Positions 48,777-60,410 of a DNA stretch of 64,000 nucleotides are shown in pieces; the first letter of the stretch is position 1, and each line of letters starts with the position of its first letter. The stretch comes from Mayamaea pseudoterrestris (lineage: Eukaryota; Bacillariophyta; Bacillariophyceae; Sellaphorales; Sellaphoraceae), in the NCBI GenBank assembly GCA_027923505.1, contig BROI01000012.1, forward strand, positions 434,001 to 498,000, given 5' to 3'. The notes beneath the pieces are model-generated. The model did no database searches. It was not told the origin of the DNA and saw nothing but the letters and a program-made list of their open reading frames with translations. The translations under genes were made by a program, and so were the position numbers.

Positions 48777-50771
48777 CTAATTATCTTCCGCCACGACGAT
48801 ATCGTCATCGTCCTTGAAGGCGTAAGGATTATCTGCCTCGCCATCAGATTCATTTGAAGCTAGCTTTAAACCAAAGCCATCCTTTCGCTTACCTTGCGCA
48901 TGTGCCAACACTTGGTCCCAATAATGCTCCACGCCCTTTGATTTTAAAGCTTTTCGAGCCTGGTCAGATGTTTCGCACGCTTGGAACGAAAAGCCTTTGA
49001 ACAAACGCTTCACCACCATGCCTCGCCAAACCAACTCACACTTATTGTCTGGATTGAACTTTGTCGTTACATGATTCGCATCCCCGTCCTCGCCGAGGCC
49101 GCTAGCGTCAGCTATGCTATCATCGTCATCATCATCGGCCGCATCGTCTGAACCATTCCATTTCATACGCACCAACATTAACCGACAAAACCGTGCAATG
49201 GCTTTGGGGCCACCTTCACAAACAACACATGCCAGTTTTGGATTGTCGCATTCCAATATTCCACCCGAAATGCAAAGTTGCTGCGCGTTCAAGTCCACCT
49301 TGGCACGATGGTATGGATGCGACATGTCCTTGACGTAAAAGACTGCAACATGCACACCAGCCGAAGTATCTTCCTGCAGTTTCTTGGCCCGTTTCTCAGC
49401 TCGTTCCTCCTTGGTAAGTTTTTGGCGCTCATTGCGTTCTAAATGTGCACTCTGTCGCTTGTGCATTTGCTCAGCCACCTTTTGCTCCATTTGACTCGGA
49501 TCCAAGTACGCTTGATCGCCGATAACCTGAATAAAGTTACGTAGCGTCAGTCGGGGCTCTGGCGCTGCAATTAAGCCGGCGGCTTGCAAATCCTGTAACT
49601 CTCGTTGCTTGGCTTGGCGACGAAGCTTACGTTGACGCTTGAGTTCCTTTTTGGTCAAATGCAAGACAGGCGGTTGTGTCGATTCGACAAAATGTGGCGG
49701 TCGAATGGGAACAATGTGCTGAACCAAAGAAGCAGTCTTGGAATTCATCAAGGAGGCCTGCTCGAAACATGACTGGAAGAGTCGTGCCGTCAATGAAGAT
49801 TGATCTGCGTCAACAGTTGTCTCAGTCAAAGGTGCTTTGTCAGCGTCGCCCACTGTTGCTGCTTGCAACGTCATCATGGCAGCCCTTGATCGCTTGGTAA
49901 GCAACTGCGCTTCCTCCGCAGCTACTAGTTTCTTTAGTTTGGATGGAAGCAACTCCACATCCCACCACTCCATTGTCAACGGCATGTTTCTATCTGGATT
50001 AGCATCTACACGTGGCGGCAAATATAAATCATCGTCTCGCGCGCTTCCCGCGTAATAATCAGTCGAAGATGCTCCGCCTGCCCATGTATTACTAGCGTGA
50101 ATGGTATGACCAGTTTTGCGTCCACTAACGTAACCAGACGCTTGTGCCTTTGCTGCCAAATGCCGCTTTCTTTCTGCCAACTCTTGATAATAGCCTGGTT
50201 CGACAAAAGATAGCTCCTTGTGGCGCTGCCTTGGTTTGGCAGCTCTTGCAAGCAAAGGATCGTAGACGAGGTCACGCTCGTCTTGTTGCTCGATGAGTGT
50301 TTCTTCAACATTTTCTTGGTGGGCTAGGTAAGGATTACTCTTTGGTTTGGCTGCTTCTACTGTTACTCTCGCGCCGTCTCCTTTGGTTACACTCTCAAAT
50401 TCCCTCTTGTATGTTGGTGCCGTTTGTGAGAGATCCAAATCAAAGTGTTTCGCTCGCTTGGCCCCCATGATATGCGGTGCAGTCTCATCGGGAGCGGAAC
50501 GCTTGAGTGCTGCTGCTGTCGTCGTTGGAATTGTAGCGCTGGCCTTGCTCTTGGCCGCTGCGAGACGAGCCCGTATACTCTCCTGCATGGCTAGAACTTT
50601 CGCTTTGGCATCTGTTGCAGTCGCTGTTACTGTTATTGCGGCTTGTACAGTTTCTGCTCCAGCGGAAGGTTTGATAGCCTCACCCCATCGCTTCTTGCGA
50701 GCCCGAGGCGCTGTTGTCTCATTACTGGAGGATCCTGCAGCAGGTGATGCCTTGTATTCATCGACCGCCAT
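48777..50771 (-). CDS. PRPF3: U4/U6 snRNP splicing factor Prp3
   Basis: A core protein of the U4/U6.U5 tri-snRNP in the nuclear spliceosome. The 664-aa protein starts with a Lys/Ala-rich region (RARKKRWGEAIKPS) and a hydrophilic middle. The Prp3 domain follows, with LTKKELKRQRKLRRQAKQRE, PEPRLTLRNFIQVIG, QMEQKVAEQMHKRQSAHLER and EERAEKRAKKLQEDTSAGVH. The C-terminal DUF1115 ferredoxin-like domain ends it (VAVFYVKDMSHPYHRAKV, LACVVCEGGPKAIARFCRLM, NKCELVWRGMVVKRLFKGFSF). These match human PRPF3 block by block. An acidic insert lies in the last domain. The start ATG is clear. Confidence 0.95.
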   Translation of the reverse strand: MAVDEYKASPAAGSSSNETTAPRARKKRWGEAIKPSAGAETVQAAITVTATATDAKAKVLAMQESIRARLAAAKSKASATIPTTTAAALKRSAPDETAPHIMGAKRAKHFDLDLSQTAPTYKREFESVTKGDGARVTVEAAKPKSNPYLAHQENVEETLIEQQDERDLVYDPLLARAAKPRQRHKELSFVEPGYYQELAERKRHLAAKAQASGYVSGRKTGHTIHASNTWAGGASSTDYYAGSARDDDLYLPPRVDANPDRNMPLTMEWWDVELLPSKLKKLVAAEEAQLLTKRSRAAMMTLQAATVGDADKAPLTETTVDADQSSLTARLFQSCFEQASLMNSKTASLVQHIVPIRPPHFVESTQPPVLHLTKKELKRQRKLRRQAKQRELQDLQAAGLIAAPEPRLTLRNFIQVIGDQAYLDPSQMEQKVAEQMHKRQSAHLERNERQKLTKEERAEKRAKKLQEDTSAGVHVAVFYVKDMSHPYHRAKVDLNAQQLCISGGILECDNPKLACVVCEGGPKAIARFCRLMLVRMKWNGSDDAADDDDDDSIADASGLGEDGDANHVTTKFNPDNKCELVWRGMVVKRLFKGFSFQACETSDQARKALKSKGVEHYWDQVLAHAQGKRKDGFGLKLASNESDGEADNPYAFKDDDDIVVAEDN

Positions 50772-51415
50772 GGTGACTGTAATACTCTTTCAAGTTGTTA
50801 CGCTGCTTGTATGTAACGTTACAGCTACGTAGCTAATGCACGAGAAAAACTGCAGCTTCACGATTAATGGCTCTCATGGTGGTTTCGCGAGATGCAGCAG
50901 CAAGGTGATGTAGTAACGGTGCGAAGCTTATACGACATCGCAGCTATGTCGCCATCGACAGTAGTACTGTAGGGAACACGCCAGCAATTCCGCCAAGAAA
51001 GCCATTTGCGTGTGCCAAAGCAAATGGACCATGTTGGAGCAGACTACAAGCTTATCACTTTGAATTACCGATAGCGCCGCAAGAGTCATGCCAGGTCACG
51101 ATACAAATATATTGTGCCGGCACGGAGGTTCCCTGCTTTCCCATGCCCTTCCACATCGTTAGTAGCAAATGCACGCAAAGTTTTCTACAGGCCTAGTCGT
51201 CACTAAAAGATGACCTGATCGATACAATGCCATGTCGCGGCCCAGTACTTGGTGTTCTGTATGTATGAAGTTGCTCGCCGCATGCATTCGAGTACTCGAA
51301 ATCTCACTTCAGTCCGCATGGACGATCTTCATGAGTGTATAAGTTAAAGTAAATTCATAGTACACAAACACTATCATAATATGCGAGCCACAACCATCCA
51401 ACCAATTTCGCATAA
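50772..51415. other. Intergenic, no gene seen
   Basis: About 640 bp between the Prp3 start and the end of the next minus-strand gene. No long open frame, repeat or RNA structure stands out. It should contain the Prp3 promoter. Confidence 0.4.
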
Positions 51416-52610
51416 TTATATTCCTGCAATATGATTGCCAACAAACTCAAGCAAATGACTCCAACAACTCTTAAGTAACTTTGGATAAGGGTGTCGTTTG
51501 CAGCGCTGAATGCGAGGGTCCACGTTTTTGCCAATGTGGATGCAGTTAAGGCATTCGCGACGAAATCCGTGCTTGGGCTTAACCCAGTAGGGTGGTACAA
51601 TGGAGAGAGTCGCGTCGTCGTCGCCGTCATCGTCGATGATAATACGTTCGACAACCTGCGGAGGCGCCTTCTTGTCCTTGGAGAGGCAAATGGCATCCAA
51701 CTCCGTCTGAAAGGTGCTCGTATCATGCAACTTACTCTCCAAGTTCGTCGTCTTTGTCTCCAAGTTTGTCTCCAAGTTCGTCTTCTTTAAAAAACAGTCG
51801 TCAATGTTCAGGTCGTGCTTAGCCAGAAGGGCCTTAAGACCACTATCCGACGCCTCTATTTTGGCGAGCTCATCCTTCATCCAACCCGGCTCCATGTTCG
51901 TCAAACTTTGCTCCTTGTTCGTCCAACTTTGCTCCTTGTTTTTAGCACTAAGGGACTTGAGCTCACTAAGCTCTTTACGCATCGAATGAATTAGGGAGTG
52001 CTCATCCTTCGTCCAGCGCGGCTCATCGTTCGTCCAGCGCATGAGCTGCTTCATGACAACTGGGAGAGATAATTCAACTCCAGCCACATTCTCCTCCGCA
52101 GCAGCAACGGACAAGTTTTCATTTTCACCGGTCGTTTTGGGTCCGGCTTGTTCAAACGGAGAGACATTAAACTTGTTTATCCAGCGCATGAACCAGTTCA
52201 CGACGACTGGGACGGTTAATCCAACTCCAGCCAAATCCTCCTCCGCAGCAGCAGTAGTAGCAGCGTCGAACTCTCCATCTTCGCCCGTCGTCTTGGGTCC
52301 AGCTTTTTCGAACGGAGGGAAAGTAAACTTGCACTGCTTCTTGTTTGACCCGTCGTCGACGTCCAGATATTCGGAAAGCGACGGAGGCAACTTCTCGCTT
52401 GTAGAAAGGGCGAAGTACTCCTTGTATGCCTTTAGTTCCATCTCCAAATTCTTGATGTGAGTTTTGTACTCGTTTTCAGTGGACGAAGGATGAGCGGTTT
52501 GCGTCGACGATTGCGTCCCTCCAAGTTCCTGTCGCGATCGGAGATATAGGATAAAGTGAGTCAAGTTGTCATGCGCGCGTGTGTTCAATACTCACCAAGT
52601 GCATGTGCAT
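51416..52610 (-). CDS. Coiled-coil protein with internal duplications, unknown
   Basis: Probable two exons. The first is tiny (52610-52596, MHMHL), the 67-nt intron (gtgagt...gcgacag) is strong, and exon 2 runs 52528-51416, giving about 375 aa. The open frame itself has no ATG near its start, which is why a spliced start is preferred. A 49-residue block is duplicated in tandem (PFEKAGPKTTGE ... PVVVNWFMRW, then PFEQAGPKTTGE ... PVVMKQLMRW; the DNA copies are 147 bp apart). Shorter repeats follow (KEQSWTN/KEQSLTN and NLETNLETKTTNLES). The remainder is charged helix, with a Cys/His cluster at the end (CLNCIHIGKNVDPRIQRCKRH). I do not know the family. It looks like a lineage-specific, fast-evolving gene. 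Confidence 0.55.
52034..52327 (-). repeat. 147-bp coding tandem duplication
   Basis: The + strand word ccagcgcatga occurs at 52034 and 52181, with similar sequence for about 147 bp after each. The first copy has tccagccacattctcctccg and the second tccagccaaatcctcctccg. Both keep the minus-strand frame and encode a 49-residue unit. Confidence 0.85.
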
Positions 52611-53346
52611 GTCGCGCGTTTGCTTGGGCGGCGCCAACCCTCATGCTCGACATTTGGTTTGGATAGCGACTTACACTTGTCATCGGATATCGGATCCGTC
52701 GTCTCATTCGGAAACATCGCTGGGTGCGCGGTGCGCGGCGCCGTGAGATCAATGGACATGATTGAAGAGTGTTACTGTAAAAGCTGGCTAGTATATGAAG
52801 CTCAAACTAAACAAGAGCGATTGTCATGGTCGCGCAGATGATCAAACCGCAGCGGCGGGTCGGCGTTTGGCGAAGCAGACTTGCACATTCGCGTAACGGA
52901 TTTTCAGTGACGCATCCGTGTCGCAGCGACATAGGCGCGAAGCCGGGGAACAATCATGCAATGTAGCTACCGGTAGTTTTTTATGCTTGCTCCATGGCAA
53001 ACAACTGAGGGAGACCTTCCTGCTGCAATGCTTCATCTCCATGGCCGGATTCCATCGGTTTCTGTCACAGCAAATCTCAGGTTTGCGTCAATGGCCTATT
53101 AGGGTGCACAGTCAATGAAAAGGCCTATGATACACACAAAAAATGAGACGATCACGGAATCACGCTGAGACACTAAGAAGTTTTCCATTTGAAAACGATC
53201 GTGACGCTTGTTCGAAAGAGGCTCGCTGTCGACAATCGCATGACGTGAACAACCACCATCAACCTAAAAGAAAAGAGGGCCATGGGAGAGTTCTTGCTTC
53301 TCTCGTGACCACTTCTTTGTCGTTTTCATCGAGAATTTGCTTCATC
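52611..53346. promoter_or_regulatory. Divergent promoter with CTACCGGTAG
   Basis: 736 bp between the coiled-coil gene (-) and the ketoacyl-CoA synthase (+). A perfect CTACCGGTAG palindrome lies at 52967-52976, near the middle. No gene is seen. A frame continuous with the synthase exon 1 is open from 53143. Confidence 0.4.
52967..52976. promoter_or_regulatory. CTACCGGTAG palindrome, intergenic
   Basis: A perfect copy of the recurring 10-bp palindrome, here between the divergent coiled-coil and ketoacyl-CoA synthase genes. A regulatory role is inferred only from recurrence. Confidence 0.35.
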
Positions 53347-55111
53347 ATGCCACCGGAAGGACGCAATCTGCAGGATCATGAGGACGATCATGGGACGCCA
53401 TCGCAAGGAATGCGTCGCGTCATCTCAGGCGCCTCTCTTTCTAGTCCAAACGATACACCCGTCAAGGAATATCGGGTTCGCAAGTCCAGTTTAATCGGGT
53501 ATGTGTAAATGTTTATTGCAGGGAAGAGTTTTGTTGCTGCTGCAGCTTTGAATCCATTCTCACTTTCGTTGCCACTTTTCTTTCCGTCGCGACAGAATGA
53601 TCAACTGGACACATGTCCTTGGCACCCATCTTCCTCATCTCATGGTACTTGGCATCCTCATTCTATTTGCTCAGCTTGTTCACCAAGTAGTTCTCAGCTT
53701 GAACCTACAGCACTTTGACCTTAAATCGATACATCAGGTTACTTTTGAAATTCGAAACCTGCTTGTTTTGTTTTACACTTCCATCATTGAAAGCTACACG
53801 TCGCTTGACTTGTTCTCGCCGGCTGTCAAAACTACTGCATTGCTCCTCTTGGTTGGAGCTTGGCTGATGCAAAGACAAAAACCAGTATATCTCATGAGTT
53901 TTGCAACCTTCAAGGCGCCCGATTTCTGGAAAGTCAGCCATGCCGACATTGTAGAGATTATGCGACGACAGCGCTGCTTTAACGAAATTTCGCTTGACTT
54001 CATGACCAAGATTTTGGAAAGATCTGGAACAGGACAAGCAACGGCATGGCCTCCCGGCATTGTCAAGTGTCTCAAGGATGAAAACACTCCTGCCGATCGC
54101 TCCATGGAAGCTTCGCGCAAAGAGGCGGAGACGATCATTTTCGACATTGTTGGAAACGCTTTGCAAAAGGCTCACGTTAAACCACGAGAGATTGACATTT
54201 TGATCATCAACTGCTCGCTATTTTCGCCTACACCTTCCCTGTGCGCCATGGTGCTCAACCACTTCAACATGCGAAGCAATGTGGTCACGTACAACCTCAG
54301 TGGCATGGGCTGCAGCGCGTCGCTCATTAGCATTGACTTGGCAAAACAGCTTCTTGCGGCACGACGAAGCGGCGCCAAGGCCTTGGTGGTGAGCACCGAA
54401 ATCTTAACGCCAAATTTTTACCATGGTAATGACCGAGGATTCCTGATTCAAAATACTCTGTTTCGGTGCGGTGGTGCTGCTATGGTTCTAAGCAACTCGT
54501 GGCTGGATGGTCGACGAGCATGGTACAAATTACTACACACGGTACGAGTTCAAGGCGCAGGCGATGCTGCCTATGAGGCAGTTTATGAAGGCGAAGACTT
54601 GAATGGACAGCAAGGTGTGAGATTGTCAAAGGATATCGTCAAAGTAGCTGGCAAGTGCATGGAGAAGAATTTTACGGTGCTTGGTCCCTCGGTGCTACCG
54701 CTGACGGAGCAAGCAAAAGTTGTTTTGGCAGTAGTGCAGAGATTCGTTCTCAAGAAGATTGCAACTGCTCTACGAGCGAACAAGATGGACACGTGGGTTG
54801 CAAAACTGCCCGTTGTCAGACCATATGTTCCGGACTTTAAGCGAGGGATTGACCATTGGTGCATTCACGCCGGTGGAAGAGCTGTCATTGATGGAATCGA
54901 AAAGAATTTGGATTTGGAGCTTTATCACACGGAACCCAGTCGCATGACGCTCTGCAATTATGGTAACACGAGCAGTTCATCGATCTGGTACGAGCTCGAA
55001 TACATCCAGGAGACTCAACGGAACCATCCGCTGATCAAGGGTGATCGGATCATGCAAGTTGCATTTGGATCCGGATTTAAATGCAACTCGGGCGTTTGGC
55101 TCAAACTCTAG
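53347..55111 (+). CDS. FAE1-type 3-ketoacyl-CoA synthase (very-long-chain fatty acid elongation)
   Basis: The condensing enzyme of fatty acid elongation in the ER; it joins acyl-CoA and malonyl-CoA. Exon 1 is 53347-53498, the 97-nt intron is gtatgt...gacag, and exon 2 is 53596-55111, joined through a GGA codon, for about 555 aa. Two N-terminal membrane spans (LMVLGILILFAQLVHQVVL, VKTTALLLLVGAWLM) precede the thiolase fold. The fold contains the catalytic Cys290 in NLSGMGCSASLISIDLA and STEILTPNFYHGND. The His region is HWCIHAGGRAVIDGIEK and the Asn region is LCNYGNTSSSSIWYEL, so the Cys-His-Asn triad is complete. The start at 53347 is the ATG nearest the core; the frame is open further upstream from 53143. 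Plant-type KCS is one of two alternative systems to ELO enzymes in algae. Confidence 0.93.
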
Positions 55112-55216
55112 GCGCCCACTCGTCGATTCAATGAGCCTTAAGGACATATGTGTAATGCACCCGTATATTGACTGGTTGTGACTCTACTATATATAGCTTT
55201 ACAATATACATCGTTC

Positions 55217-57468
55217 CTATCTAAAATTGTCGTCTCGAATATTTCTGCCCGAGACAAAGGCTTGAAACTTTTCACAGGCATTGCTCAACCACTTTTCGGC
55301 CTCCTCGCGAAGATACTTGGTCGTTCCCTTGATTTCGAATATCCACGGTGCGGCAGCGCTGATGAAATCAAAATCAGAGTCTAAAGTTTTGCCAACGCCT
55401 CCCATTTGGCTCAAAGCTCGACCAACGAATGCGTATTCGGTTGGTAGCGTAAAGTATTTCATAACTTCGGCGTCATCAGTTCGAGCCAATTTCGCTGATT
55501 CTGCAGAGTCGTTAAAACTACCGGTAGGATCTTTTTTGTGTAGTCCTCTCTCCAGTTGGCGCTTTTCAATGCGTTTGCGATTTGTAGTGACTTTTCCAGT
55601 CTGCAAAGTTATGTTGTCGGTGAGCAAACATAATTGAACGTTATAGGCGTTTGGAAATGGCACCCATTTGTCGTACCTTGTAATTCTCCGCAACTTTCGC
55701 TCGGACTTTCTTCAAATCGGCACCCTCTACCAGAACGCCCATTTGTTGAAATGCTTCAATGGATCGGTCAACATCCATATCGACAATGGCATCGATGATT
55801 GTTAGTATACCATCTGCCTGAGCCTGCTTCAATGTTGCGGCTTGCCCGAAATCGTAAAAAACGAGTCGAACCCGCTTTGCAGGGGTCGTGGCGTTTAAAT
55901 TCAAAATTTCCACGCCCAGATTGCCGGGATGAGGATCTGTTGACTTTATATAAATAAAAGAATATATGACGCAGTCAGTCAAGTGTGACATACAGACACG
56001 CTGCCAATCAGATACATTCACCGAATCAACTTACAAAGAAAAGATTGCAACAAAATTGCCGTAGATAGCTGCGACCCAGCATATCCGCAAGATATTCTCG
56101 ATCGGCCATTGTAATATGTGAAGCATCCAGCTTGGCAATGTCTGTAATCTTTATAGAAGGCACGAGTTCCATCACCAGTACCTTTTCCGAGCATAGATTT
56201 GTGTAAACGTACGGGGCTCGTAGCCATGGGGCGGCGCTCGGCAAAAGCGAGCCGTCACGCGCCCTCGTCGTCAGGTTACTGGCAGGTTTGCCACCCAAAG
56301 CAATCCCAAAGTCGCGACAAAAGCGAGCACCGTTCTCCGCCTCGTCTCGATAGTCAATCTCGCGATAAAGGATCCTTTCTGCGTCGCTGAAAATGTTCGT
56401 CCAACTTTGTGAAACAGTCTCCGCGTTCTTGCGAAAGCTGGCAAACTTGTCGACCGAGGCGGCGATCTTTTTCAAAAAGGCTAAATCCTGGTCATAAATT
56501 TGTCTCAAATATGATCGCTGCAGTTTAATGGCAACTTGTTCGCCAGTCTGCTTTAATTTTGCACGATGCACTTGACCAAGCGATGCGGCTGCAATCGGCG
56601 TTGTATCAAACTCGTCAAACGTTTCGTGAAAGCTTTGCTTTGGGTCGGTTCCATTCGTGATACTTCTCCACGCATTGTACGCCAGTTCGAGCGCGTCGGC
56701 ACCCTTTTTGGAAGGAACTTGATCTTGCAGCTTTTCCAAGCTTTTGATCCACGGCTCTGGCAAAACGTCGTTCCGACAAGAGACAATCTGACCAAGCTTA
56801 ATGTATAGTGGACCGATTCGAAGTAGCCCATCAGCCAGTGTGTTTCCGCTGCATGTAAGAAGCCTTTGCTTTCGCCTTGATCCTCTTGACGATGTAGTGC
56901 AAACCTGCGCCATCAGCCAAAGCGTTGATACGCGAAGGAGCAACCAGCCCAATGCCCGCCCCCTTGAGCCTGGATGACGAGCATACCGTCCCCATTCCAG
57001 TGTCGCATCAATGGCTTGCCTTTGTTTAACGCAAATGGACTTGAAGGAGACGGATGCGATCCATATGCCGAGTAATAGTCGCGTGATGAGTTTGCAGTGT
57101 GGTTTCGCTCGCTGCAGAACCGACAATGACACCGCAGACGCAGGTTTTCCGATGATAACACAAGCTAGGATGGATATCAAAATTGGAATGAATCGCTTCC
57201 GGAAAGGACGAGTCGTTAATTGTTGTCTTTGATAGTTTTCTTGTCGACAATCTCGATCCTTCGACAGCAATGCAGGTGCAACTGCGTGTTGGACATATGA
57301 ACGCTGCAAGTCTTCCTCGTGGTTGAAGGTAGAAGCTCTTCCAGCTTTTCGTATTCTATGAAGTTCACTTGTGAATTTTAACAGCAGGGCTGGCCTTGTA
57401 AAGGCCGAGCAGTGATGCAGCGAAGCGAGTGCAAGCAGTGCAGTCAGGTTGAATCGGAATCGCCTCAT
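55217..57468 (-). CDS. Plastid ABC1/UbiB-family atypical kinase
   Basis: Three exons: 57468-56035, 55943-55677 and 55600-55217. The introns are 91 nt (gtaagt...ataaag) and 76 nt (gtacga...ttgcag), both phase 0, giving 694 aa. The leader is a signal peptide (LTALLALASLHHC) followed by SAFTRP, a plastid address. The ABC1 signature is complete: the KxGQ motif in YIKLGQIVSCRNDVLPEPW, the Ala-rich loop in AAASLGQVHRA, VAIKLQRS, VMELVPS, DPHPGNLG and the metal-binding YDFGQA. Plastid members (ABC1K) regulate prenyl-quinone metabolism and plastoglobules, or stress responses. The C-terminal 150 residues are typical of plastid members. A CTACCGGTAG lies within exon 3 (encoding Thr-Gly) and is coding there. 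Confidence 0.92.
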
Positions 57469-57826
57469 CGCTGCAATTTTTGTAATCGAAACTCTTTCTC
57501 ACTGTGCCGACTATTGGAAGAAGTATGATCGCACGGTGTCTGTGAACTTCGAACCTTCTAGACCGTTAACTAATTGCTGAAGCAGCGGTTTGGTTCTGCG
57601 GCATCGGATCATGGTAAAAGCGACGCAGCGAGTGGACATGCCGCGATCGGTATTTGTCGCACTACTTCTCGCTGCGACACGAGCAATTTCGGCGATAATT
57701 CGACGACGAGAAAAAAAATGGTCGTCGCTCGTTCACTCGCAGACGCTTTCATTCAGTAGAGCCCAATACATACCTCTTGACTGTCTATACATCCTTCCTT
57801 TCTTGACTTATTTCTTGACTTATTCA
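57469..57826. promoter_or_regulatory. Divergent promoter, ABC1 kinase / small protein
   Basis: 358 bp between opposite start codons. The plus-strand frame is open through part of it, but its content is not protein-like. No clear core element is seen. Confidence 0.35.
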
Positions 57827-58177
57827 ATGTCTTGCATCATTAATCCTCCTCGAAGGCGCCAGGCATTCGCGCCGAAGGCAGCAAACGCACCGAAGCGAAA
57901 GGCGTCACGTTGCATGGAAGACTCGGAAGTCTTTCGAACTGAATTGGCTTTTAATTTACTGCCTCGTCAGCTATTCCAGGAATTTGATGCTCCAAGCGTT
58001 GACAATGATTCCGGTTTCGACTCGCCGATTCGCGGCCCTGTGGCAACTTTCGATGGAGCTCCCATAGATGATGTAAATGATCCGACACGCTTCCTCCAGT
58101 ATTCCAGTATCGAGTCACCAGTGCGCACCCAACGCCATGTTGCAGTACCTGGCGCTCCCGTTCGCACGCGTCGTTGA
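57827..58177 (+). CDS. Small Ser-Pro/Arg-rich protein, possible cell-cycle substrate
   Basis: 116 aa from the ATG at 57827 (MSCIINPPRRRQAFAPKAAN). The frame is open further upstream, but that part looks like translated non-coding DNA. The protein is disordered in composition. Basic, Ala/Pro-rich sequence comes first, then LLPRQLFQEF, SGFDSPIRGP and SSIESPVRTQ, which have Ser-Pro-x-Arg sites suited to CDK-type phosphorylation. The C-terminus is basic (APVRTRR). No known family is recognised. The idea that it is a kinase substrate rests only on these motifs. Confidence 0.45.
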   Translation: MSCIINPPRRRQAFAPKAANAPKRKASRCMEDSEVFRTELAFNLLPRQLFQEFDAPSVDNDSGFDSPIRGPVATFDGAPIDDVNDPTRFLQYSSIESPVRTQRHVAVPGAPVRTRR

Positions 58178-60410
58178 AGTGAGGCGGCTGCATGGGCGGC
58201 GCATCACGATGATGAAAGCTTGGATCACACGACCCACGTCACTTTCCGGCGATGCAATTCATCTTCGAGCAATTGAAAGAGAGCCGCCAATCGGCCAATA
58301 ACAGTAGTTTCAAATGTATTTCATATTAATAGATTTTGGTTCGCATGACGCTGCATTTACTTATTGTAGCCAATCTTAGTACTCGGAATGTAGCCGCCGT
58401 TGCAAGCGATATATTACTCTGATGAACAACGGACGACGGAATAGCATTCAAAGTAGTTCTTGGAAACATTGACAGACAGCTTTGTGCAGTGCGCTTAGTT
58501 TCACCTCAACCAGACACGAATGGTTAAGTCGCAATAAGTCGACCACGCCATGTCCAACAGACTTACTACTGGCTTGCGCAGCTCGGAACGTGTCAGGTCT
58601 ACAACAACAGCAGATACCATGTCTCGTCTCTCGGATCAATGAATGACAGTTCCCGACAGGTTATGCAGCGGTCTGATCGCTCGGCCCGCACCTCTATAGT
58701 GAGCAAACTGCAGCCATTGCATGGTGTGTTTTGAGCGTATGTGCGAATGCTGTTGAGCGACTCCTGCATCATGCGAGTTGCGATCCAGGAACGCAGCGGT
58801 CGTCGTGGGAAACAATTCGTCCATCATCATGCCAACGATGTGAACTCGGTCTACCAGCAAGTATGCCATTGCGGCAAGTTCCAAGAGCACCGGTATATCA
58901 CCCCAAAGCACGCGAATAGAAACAGCACTTGCTCCACCACTGCGTAACGTCCGGTTGAAAAAATGCTGGCCACAGATGCTCCATCTCATCGACGGCAGTA
59001 TGTATGCTATGCATGAAGAGTCAATTGAATTGCGGGTGGTGGCGGACAGACATGCTTGCGCATGGCACGTGGCAGCTGCAACAGTCAATCATTCGCCACA
59101 CTACGCCAATAGATTGTCGCACGATGAGAGCTCCAATGATCCTGGCTGCTGGTAGTTCCATCCCCTACCGATATCTCGATACGAGCGCTCCATGGAGTTG
59201 ACAAGAAAGGTGGACTCGCCTTTCTGATGCTGATTGGGAAATGTCGTAAGTGGCCGGCGAGTAAGTTCGTCCAGAGGCAGACTACTCTAACTCTTTCGTC
59301 AGCGAAATACACGTCGCAATGGGTGACTTGATTACCAGTATGCAGCATCTGGACTGACTGGCCATCTCGCGCAATGCGACTCAAAAGAGTCCAAGACTTT
59401 GACCTAGGTAGTATTGGCTTCGAAGGAGGCGCGCCAATGCTAAAGAAATACCATCCAGTACCTTGGCAATATTTCGAGTCATCGATCCATTCGCAAGTGG
59501 CCGCACTGTTGTAACACTGGAATCGTTCTTCGGTGTAGCAACTCGTAGTACGTATTCGCCGGCCAGGACAGCCATGGAGTCATTATGGCTTGATGGCTTG
59601 GACGAGACGGTCGAAAGTCACTCCTTCCGTATTGAATTTTCATTGAGCCCGGAATGAGTTAATTGCTCGATAAGTGACCATTGTATAGTTTACCGAATGA
59701 AGCGCAAAAGGGAATGCCTGGTGTTGTTCTCGTTAATGTTTGATGTCGGTTGGGCGGTTATCGGCTATCGACGTTGTTTGTACGTAAGTCTCGCTCACGA
59801 GCATGCAACTCCGCCAAACCAGTCAGCGGCTATAAAATTCTTGTTCTTCCTCATGCCAACAATGAATTGCTGAACCTTATCCGCTTTATGGCGTACTTGT
59901 ATACATGATCAGCAACTTGTCGCTTAGACGTTGTGGATCTTCATGGTGCGCACGAATGACGAGTCGGATGAATGACGCACTTTTGTCGCACGGGTTTTGC
60001 AGTCCCGGACGCGCCACCCGAGCCGCCACGAGTCACACTTTCTGACGCGTGACGCGTGACAACAGCTGACTCACTCCGTTTCTGTGCAAGCGATTCGCAG
60101 CACTTGCCTCTGACTCGACAAGATGTTGCTCAGGCATGAATGAGATGAGGGGATGGAAAGTTTCGCCGACATCGGCTACTAAAGAACGATAGTGCGTCGA
60201 TTCACACGTATTCCAATGCCGATGAGGTGGATCGAACACGTTCGTCTCACTGCCTCGTGCATCATCATCACAAAAGCGTTCTCTAGTCAGCCACCAGATC
60301 AGCGCAAGCCTTTTGCATCCCCAGTGTTCCTTCATCACAATCGAAAGGCTCACAAAAACATTTCGCGCTCATCATCAACAAGTTCTTTACACTGCAACTC
60401 CAATCGCACC
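58178..60410. other. Long region without a confident gene
   Basis: 2.2 kb. The minus strand has three neighbouring open frames (59381-59575, 59085-59384 and 58636-59088) that might be exons or a decayed gene. The plus strand is open at 59463-59657. None has recognisable motifs or convincing splice sites. A tataaaa word occurs at 59831. The right part should hold the promoter of the epimerase gene at 60411, whose frame is open upstream to 60192. Confidence 0.35.
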
